Source: an uncultured Clostridia bacterium (lineage in GTDB: Bacteria > Bacillota > Clostridia > UBA1381). From it: a stretch of DNA of 17,382 nucleotides. Of this stretch, positions 14,214 through 17,382 are shown piece by piece. The translations under genes and the position numbers were made by a program. The notes under the pieces were generated by a model that saw only the letters and a list, made by a program, of their open reading frames with translations, made no database searches and was not told the origin of the DNA. The stretch covers positions 1 to 17,382 of the forward strand of contig CAKSJF010000049.1 of NCBI GenBank assembly GCA_934462945.1. The letters are read 5' to 3'. Every line of letters starts with the position of its first letter. The first letter of the stretch is position 1.

Positions 14214-14638
14214 TGGAACCTCTGCATCTGCACTATGAGGTGGACGGCAGCGATTTTACCCTTGCAGGAGAAACCTCCAGCAAGGTGAAAAAAATGCTGA
14301 ATAAGCTTGGCTTTGCACCGGAGACGATCCGGCGTACCGCGATTGCGATGTATGAGGGAGAAATCAATATGGTAATCCACGCAAACGGCGGCTATATTGA
14401 TGTAGATATTCTGCCGGATCGTGTGATCTGCATCCTACAGGATACCGGTCCGGGGATTCCGGATGTGGAGAAAGCGATGCAGGAGGGATTTTCCACCGCA
14501 AGCAATCAGGTACGCGAATTAGGCTTTGGCGCAGGCATGGGTCTGCCAAACATGAAAAAATATACTGACGACATGAAAATCGACACAATTCTCGGTCAGG
14601 GTACATGCGTAACCCTTACCATTCTCACGAATCACTAA
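14210..14638 (+). CDS. Small GHKL ATPase, anti-sigma factor/serine kinase-like
   Basis: A 142-residue soluble ATP-binding protein, nearly all HATPase_c (Bergerat) domain, of the SpoIIAB/RsbW type. The N box is E49-x3-N53 in MYEGEINMVIHA, the G1 box DTGPGIPD (78-85), and the G2 box GFGAGMGLPNMKKY (105-118). There is no histidine-phosphoacceptor, sensor or membrane segment. Relatives phosphorylate an anti-anti-sigma protein on serine or hold a sigma factor, but no STAS protein, sigma factor or PP2C phosphatase is seen in the window. The start at 14210 overlaps the stop of the DRTGG gene; 14213 is an equal alternative. It is followed after 15 nt by the hydrogenase-like gene, so it may transmit that protein's redox or hydrogen signal. 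Confidence 0.85.
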   Translation: MMEPLHLHYEVDGSDFTLAGETSSKVKKMLNKLGFAPETIRRTAIAMYEGEINMVIHANGGYIDVDILPDRVICILQDTGPGIPDVEKAMQEGFSTASNQVRELGFGAGMGLPNMKKYTDDMKIDTILGQGTCVTLTILTNH

Positions 14639-14653
14639 GAAAGAAGGGTTGAT

Positions 14654-15949
14654 ATGGCAGAAAGGAGTCATTCTGTAACCTTAGATCAATCCGTCTGCAC
14701 CGGGTGTACCAATTGTCTGAAACAATGTCCGACTCAGGCAATCCGCGTGCAGAACGGAAAGGCAAAAATCTTATCTGAGCGATGTATCGACTGCGGAGAA
14801 TGTATCCGCGTTTGTCCGTATCATGCAAAAAAAGCAGTCACCGACCCCATGGAGGTGATGGATCAATACCGCTATCGGGTGGCGCTGGTTGCCCCTGCAT
14901 TCTACGGGCAGTTTTCCAAAGCAGAACAAATTGACGTGATTTTATCCTCTCTTTTGGAAATCGGCTTTGATGACGTTTGGGAGGTGGCACAGGGCGCGGA
15001 AATTATTAGCCAGAAAACGAGAGAGCTCTTGGCATCCGGCGAACTTTTAAAGCCGTCTATTTCTTCTGCCTGTCCGGCTGTGGTCAGTCTGATTGCCGTT
15101 CGCTTTCCCAGTCTGATTCCGCATATTATTCCGCTCCGCTCCCCTATGGAGGTGGCTGCAAGGGAGGCACGGCATTCCATTTCAGAAAAAACCGGGCTTC
15201 CGGCATCGGAAATCGGGATTTTCTTTATCAGTCCCTGTGCAGCAAAGGCGACTGTGGTAAAATATGCGTCCAACGTAGAAAAATCAGAGGTAGACGCGGT
15301 TTTCTCTATGAAGGATGTGTACTTAAAAATTGCACATCAGATCAGCCGGATTTCTGCGGAGCATATTAAGCATCTGAGCCGTTCCGGCGCGGAGGGTGCA
15401 CTCTGGGCAACCGCCGGCGGAGAGGCACGCGCCACTCATGTGGATCGGAAAATCGCTGTGGACGGAATCCATGATGTCATTAAGATTTTAGAGGCAATTG
15501 AGGACGGAAAGCTGTCCGATATTGAATATGTGGAGGCATTGGCATGTCCGGGCGGCTGCGTTGGAGGACCTTTGAACGCTGAAAATAATTTTGTGGCAAA
15601 TTCGCGCATCAAATGGATTTCAAAGGGGCTGCCGCAAACCGGAACAAAAACCGAAACCGAAGAAAATGTATTCTGGGATCATCCGGTTGTGTACCGTTCG
15701 GTCATGAATTTAGATTCGGATATTTCCCGTGCGATGCAGATGGCAATGGAAATTGAAAACATTTGCGAACGGCTTCCGATGCTGGATTGCGGTTCCTGCG
15801 GCGCACCGAGCTGCCGGGATTTAGCAGAGGATATTGTGCGCGGATTTGCAAGCGAAAACGATTGTATTTTCCGGCTCCGTGAAAAAATCAGCGCCTTAGC
15901 GCGTGAGATGGTAGAATTAGATACAAACAGAAGGAGAGGATCAAAATGA
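14654..15949 (+). CDS. Sensory-type [FeFe]-hydrogenase-like protein (HydS-like)
   Basis: A 431-residue iron-sulfur protein. Two N-terminal [4Fe-4S] ferredoxin motifs have Cys15/18/21/25 and Cys44/47/50/54. An H-cluster domain (about 75-330) keeps all four cysteine ligands: Cys140 in SSACP, Cys195 in SPCAAK, and Cys298 and Cys302 in ACPGGC. The residue before Cys140 is Ala139, where catalytic enzymes have the proton-transfer Cys of TSCCP. This change is known in putative sensory hydrogenases of Thermotoga type. A C-terminal [4Fe-4S] motif follows (Cys379/382/387/404, DCGSCGAPSCRDLAEDI). The PAS domain that many sensory members carry is absent; only about 27 residues follow, likely a helix. Low or no turnover and a sensing role are inferred. 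The start has AAGGG about 7 nt upstream, and the stop overlaps the second DRTGG gene. Confidence 0.85.
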   Translation: MAERSHSVTLDQSVCTGCTNCLKQCPTQAIRVQNGKAKILSERCIDCGECIRVCPYHAKKAVTDPMEVMDQYRYRVALVAPAFYGQFSKAEQIDVILSSLLEIGFDDVWEVAQGAEIISQKTRELLASGELLKPSISSACPAVVSLIAVRFPSLIPHIIPLRSPMEVAAREARHSISEKTGLPASEIGIFFISPCAAKATVVKYASNVEKSEVDAVFSMKDVYLKIAHQISRISAEHIKHLSRSGAEGALWATAGGEARATHVDRKIAVDGIHDVIKILEAIEDGKLSDIEYVEALACPGGCVGGPLNAENNFVANSRIKWISKGLPQTGTKTETEENVFWDHPVVYRSVMNLDSDISRAMQMAMEIENICERLPMLDCGSCGAPSCRDLAEDIVRGFASENDCIFRLREKISALAREMVELDTNRRRGSK

Positions 15950-16278
15950 ACGTTGAAACGCTTTCCCATTTGATAAACGCCCAGGTTGTATGCGGCAAGG
16001 AGCATACTAAAAACGAGCTTTCCGGCTGCTATATCGGAGATCTTTTAAGCCTTGCTATGAGCCGGATACAAGCAGGGAACATCTGGATCACAATTCAGAC
16101 AAACATTAATATTGCGGCTGTGGCAAGCTTAACCGAGGCAGGCTGCATTCTGCTTTGCGATTCCTGCACACCGGATGCGAACACCGCCGAGCGTGCAGAC
16201 CGCGAGGGAATTCCGATTTTAGTTTCGGAAAAATCCGCCTATGCGCTTGCCGGGGAGCTATCAGGAGCAGGCATATGA
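15946..16278 (+). CDS. DRTGG-domain-like protein (second of two)
   Basis: A 110-residue soluble protein, paralogous to the one at 13857-14213. Aligned features are GCYIGDLLSLAMSRI (about 27-41), the N-x-x-x-x-A helix INIAAVASLTEAGCILLCDS (55-74), a short variable loop, and IPILVSEKSAYALAGELSGAGI at the C-terminus. No enzyme motif is visible. The start overlaps the hydrogenase-like stop and the stop overlaps the PHP start, both as ATGA, so the three genes are translationally coupled. Same-operon duplicates flanking an iron-sulfur sensor suggest a heteromer or two ligand-binding roles, but nothing in the sequence proves this. Confidence 0.75.
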   Translation: MNVETLSHLINAQVVCGKEHTKNELSGCYIGDLLSLAMSRIQAGNIWITIQTNINIAAVASLTEAGCILLCDSCTPDANTAERADREGIPILVSEKSAYALAGELSGAGI

Positions 16279-16973
16279 GATACTTTTATGATCTGCATCT
16301 CCACTCTGCCCTCTCCCCCTGCGGAGATGAGGATATGACGCCGAATAATATTGTCAATATGGCATTAATCAAAGGACTGGACATGATCGCACTTTCCGAT
16401 CATAACAGCGCCGGAAATCTGCGTGCAGTCACCAAAGCAGCCGGCGACCGGCTTTTGGTGATTCCGGCAATTGAGGTGGAGAGCGCAGAGGAGGTACATA
16501 TTGTCTGCTATTTTCCAAATGTTGACCGGGCAGAGCAATTTTCAGAGGAACTGAAAAACCATCTTCCGCCGATTGAAAACCGTCCGGAAATCTTTGGACG
16601 GCAGCTTTATCTGAACGAACAAGACGAGGTTACCGGCGAGGAACACCAGCTTTTGGTCTGTGCGTCCGGACTTTCCATTGAACAGGTATTTTCCATGACA
16701 ACGGACTACGGCGGTATTTCCGTTCCGGCGCATATCGACCGTTCAAGCAGCAGTATTCTATCCAATCTTGGCTTTATTCCACCCGATCTGCCAGTCTCCG
16801 CTTTAGAGATTACCGCAAAAAAGCGTGCAGAGTTGGAGCAGGAATATGCGGGTCTCCGGATTCTGACCAATTCGGATGCACATTATTTAGAGAATATTGC
16901 CGAGGCAGAATACAGTCTGGATTTAGAGGAAAAGAGCATTGATTGTTTTCTGCATTATTTACATGGAAAATAA
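16275..16973 (+). CDS. PHP-domain metal-dependent phosphoesterase
   Basis: A 232-residue soluble enzyme of the PHP (polymerase and histidinol phosphatase) family. Metal-site residues are visible along the chain: His8 and His10 in DLHLHS, Asp42-His43 in LSDHN, Glu67 in IPAIEVES, His75 in EVHIV, His153 in PAHIDR, and Asp201 and His203 in NSDAHY. A trinuclear-type active site looks complete, so it should be an active phosphatase or phosphodiesterase. Its substrate is not known. The family includes histidinol phosphatases and nucleotide phosphoesterases. The chosen start MRYFYDLHLH overlaps the DRTGG stop (ATGA) with AGGAG about 7 nt upstream; a longer frame reaching into that gene is rejected. 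PHP genes in this position also occur next to bifurcating hydrogenase genes in other anaerobes. Confidence 0.88.
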   Translation: MRYFYDLHLHSALSPCGDEDMTPNNIVNMALIKGLDMIALSDHNSAGNLRAVTKAAGDRLLVIPAIEVESAEEVHIVCYFPNVDRAEQFSEELKNHLPPIENRPEIFGRQLYLNEQDEVTGEEHQLLVCASGLSIEQVFSMTTDYGGISVPAHIDRSSSSILSNLGFIPPDLPVSALEITAKKRAELEQEYAGLRILTNSDAHYLENIAEAEYSLDLEEKSIDCFLHYLHGK

Positions 16974-17103
16974 CAAGAAAATATGCAGAAACAAAAAAAT
17001 ATATGTGCAAATATGACGAAAAAGCTTTTCTGTTTTTGTGAAAAAGAGAGTAATTTATTTTTTTCATAAAATGCACTATATTTTTGTTGTCAGAAATGAT
17101 ATA

Positions 17104-17119
17104 ATTGATATGTTAAAAT
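17104..17119 (+). promoter_or_regulatory. Candidate extended -10 promoter for the hydC-like gene
   Basis: ATTGATATGTTAAAAT contains TG-T-TAAAAT, an extended -10 (hexamer 17114-17119). It matches 15 of 16 positions of the core upstream of the first operon (13798-13813). A TTGTCA lies upstream (17087-17092) with a 21-bp spacer, longer than ideal. TATAAT hexamers at 17100-17105 and 17122-17127 sit in a direct repeat ATGRTATAAT spaced 22 bp and are competing -10 candidates. Confidence 0.5.
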
Positions 17120-17170
17120 GGTATAATGTATTTATTTTGCAGCATTTTATATTGAACAGGAGGTTTCTTG

Positions 17171-17382
17171 ATGGAGAAAAAACACACATTGCCGTTTAAC
17201 GGCACAGAGGAGCAGAAAGCTCAGCTGATGGAAGTGATTGCAAAACACAAGGGTCAGCAGGGCGCAACCATCCCGGTTCTGCATGAAGCACAAGACATTT
17301 ACGGCTATCTGCCGATTGAGGTGCAGGAGATGATTTCCGAGGGTTTAGGGGTACCCTTAGCAGAAATCTATGGAATTGTCAC
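17171..17382 (+). CDS. hydC: NuoE/HydC-like 24-kDa subunit (partial, runs off the right edge)
   Basis: Only the first 70 residues are visible. They match the N-terminal helical domain of NuoE-family proteins: VIAKHKGQQGATIPVLHEAQDIYGYLP (about 22-48), then a conserved EVQEMISEGLGVPLAEIYGIV helix. The thioredoxin-like [2Fe-2S] part with its four cysteines lies beyond the window. AGGAGG is 7 nt before the ATG. In clostridia a gene of this kind after a PHP/DRTGG/hydrogenase-sensor cluster is usually HydC (HndA), the small subunit of an electron-bifurcating [FeFe]-hydrogenase. hydB and hydA would be expected next, which is a prediction. A NuoE of another NAD-linked complex is possible. Confidence 0.85.
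   Translation, partial: MEKKHTLPFNGTEEQKAQLMEVIAKHKGQQGATIPVLHEAQDIYGYLPIEVQEMISEGLGVPLAEIYGIV

Noticed and set aside
17024..17055. Terminator after the PHP gene
   Set aside because: CTTTTC and GAAAAAG can pair around a 9-nt loop with T-rich sequence after it, but the stem is short, AT-rich and bulged. It is too weak to call.

Overview
The window looks like the chromosome of an anaerobic Firmicute of the class Clostridia. Evidence is the strong AGGAGG ribosome-binding sites, sigma-A type promoters with 17-bp spacers, a mid-range GC content by eye, an rplM-rpsI operon, a ruvAB-queA operon, and a [FeFe]-hydrogenase-associated gene cluster typical of fermentative clostridia. The species cannot be named from the sequence alone.

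Layout. Positions 1-5300 are on the minus strand. They hold rplM-rpsI (rpsI runs off the left edge) with its own promoter and a small leader hairpin. Upstream is a second minus-strand group: argG, argH, a DMT/EamA exporter and a HAD phosphatase. argG and argH each show a good promoter, and the argH promoter lies inside a long inverted repeat. From 5348 everything is on the plus strand. First come ruvC, ruvA and ruvB, an exported cell-wall amidase and queA (5348-10040). Next is a HicA/HicB toxin-antitoxin pair (10146-10738). The preQ1 operon queF-queC-queD-queE-folE follows (10778-13739), with a compact inverted-repeat element between queF and queC. Last is a hydrogenase-linked regulatory operon (13857-16973) and the first part of a NuoE/HydC-like gene (17171 to the right edge).

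How the genes work together. folE, queD, queE, queC and queF make a complete route from GTP to preQ1, and QueA acts later, on tRNA that already carries preQ1. tgt and the epoxyqueuosine reductase are not in the window. RuvABC resolves Holliday junctions. ArgG and ArgH are the last two steps of arginine synthesis.

The most interesting part is the right end: DRTGG-like protein, small GHKL ATPase, sensory-type [FeFe]-hydrogenase-like protein, second DRTGG-like protein and PHP phosphoesterase, tightly packed (ATGA overlaps at three of the four junctions) and followed by hydC. The hydrogenase-like protein keeps all four H-cluster cysteines but has Ala where catalytic enzymes have the proton-transfer Cys, which suggests a sensor rather than a catalyst. 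The two hydrogenase-linked transcription units share a 16-bp extended -10 promoter core (15 of 16 identical) that I did not see elsewhere in the window. The signalling output of this module is not obvious from its parts and is the best candidate here for an incompletely described system. No gap between genes exceeds 300 bases.
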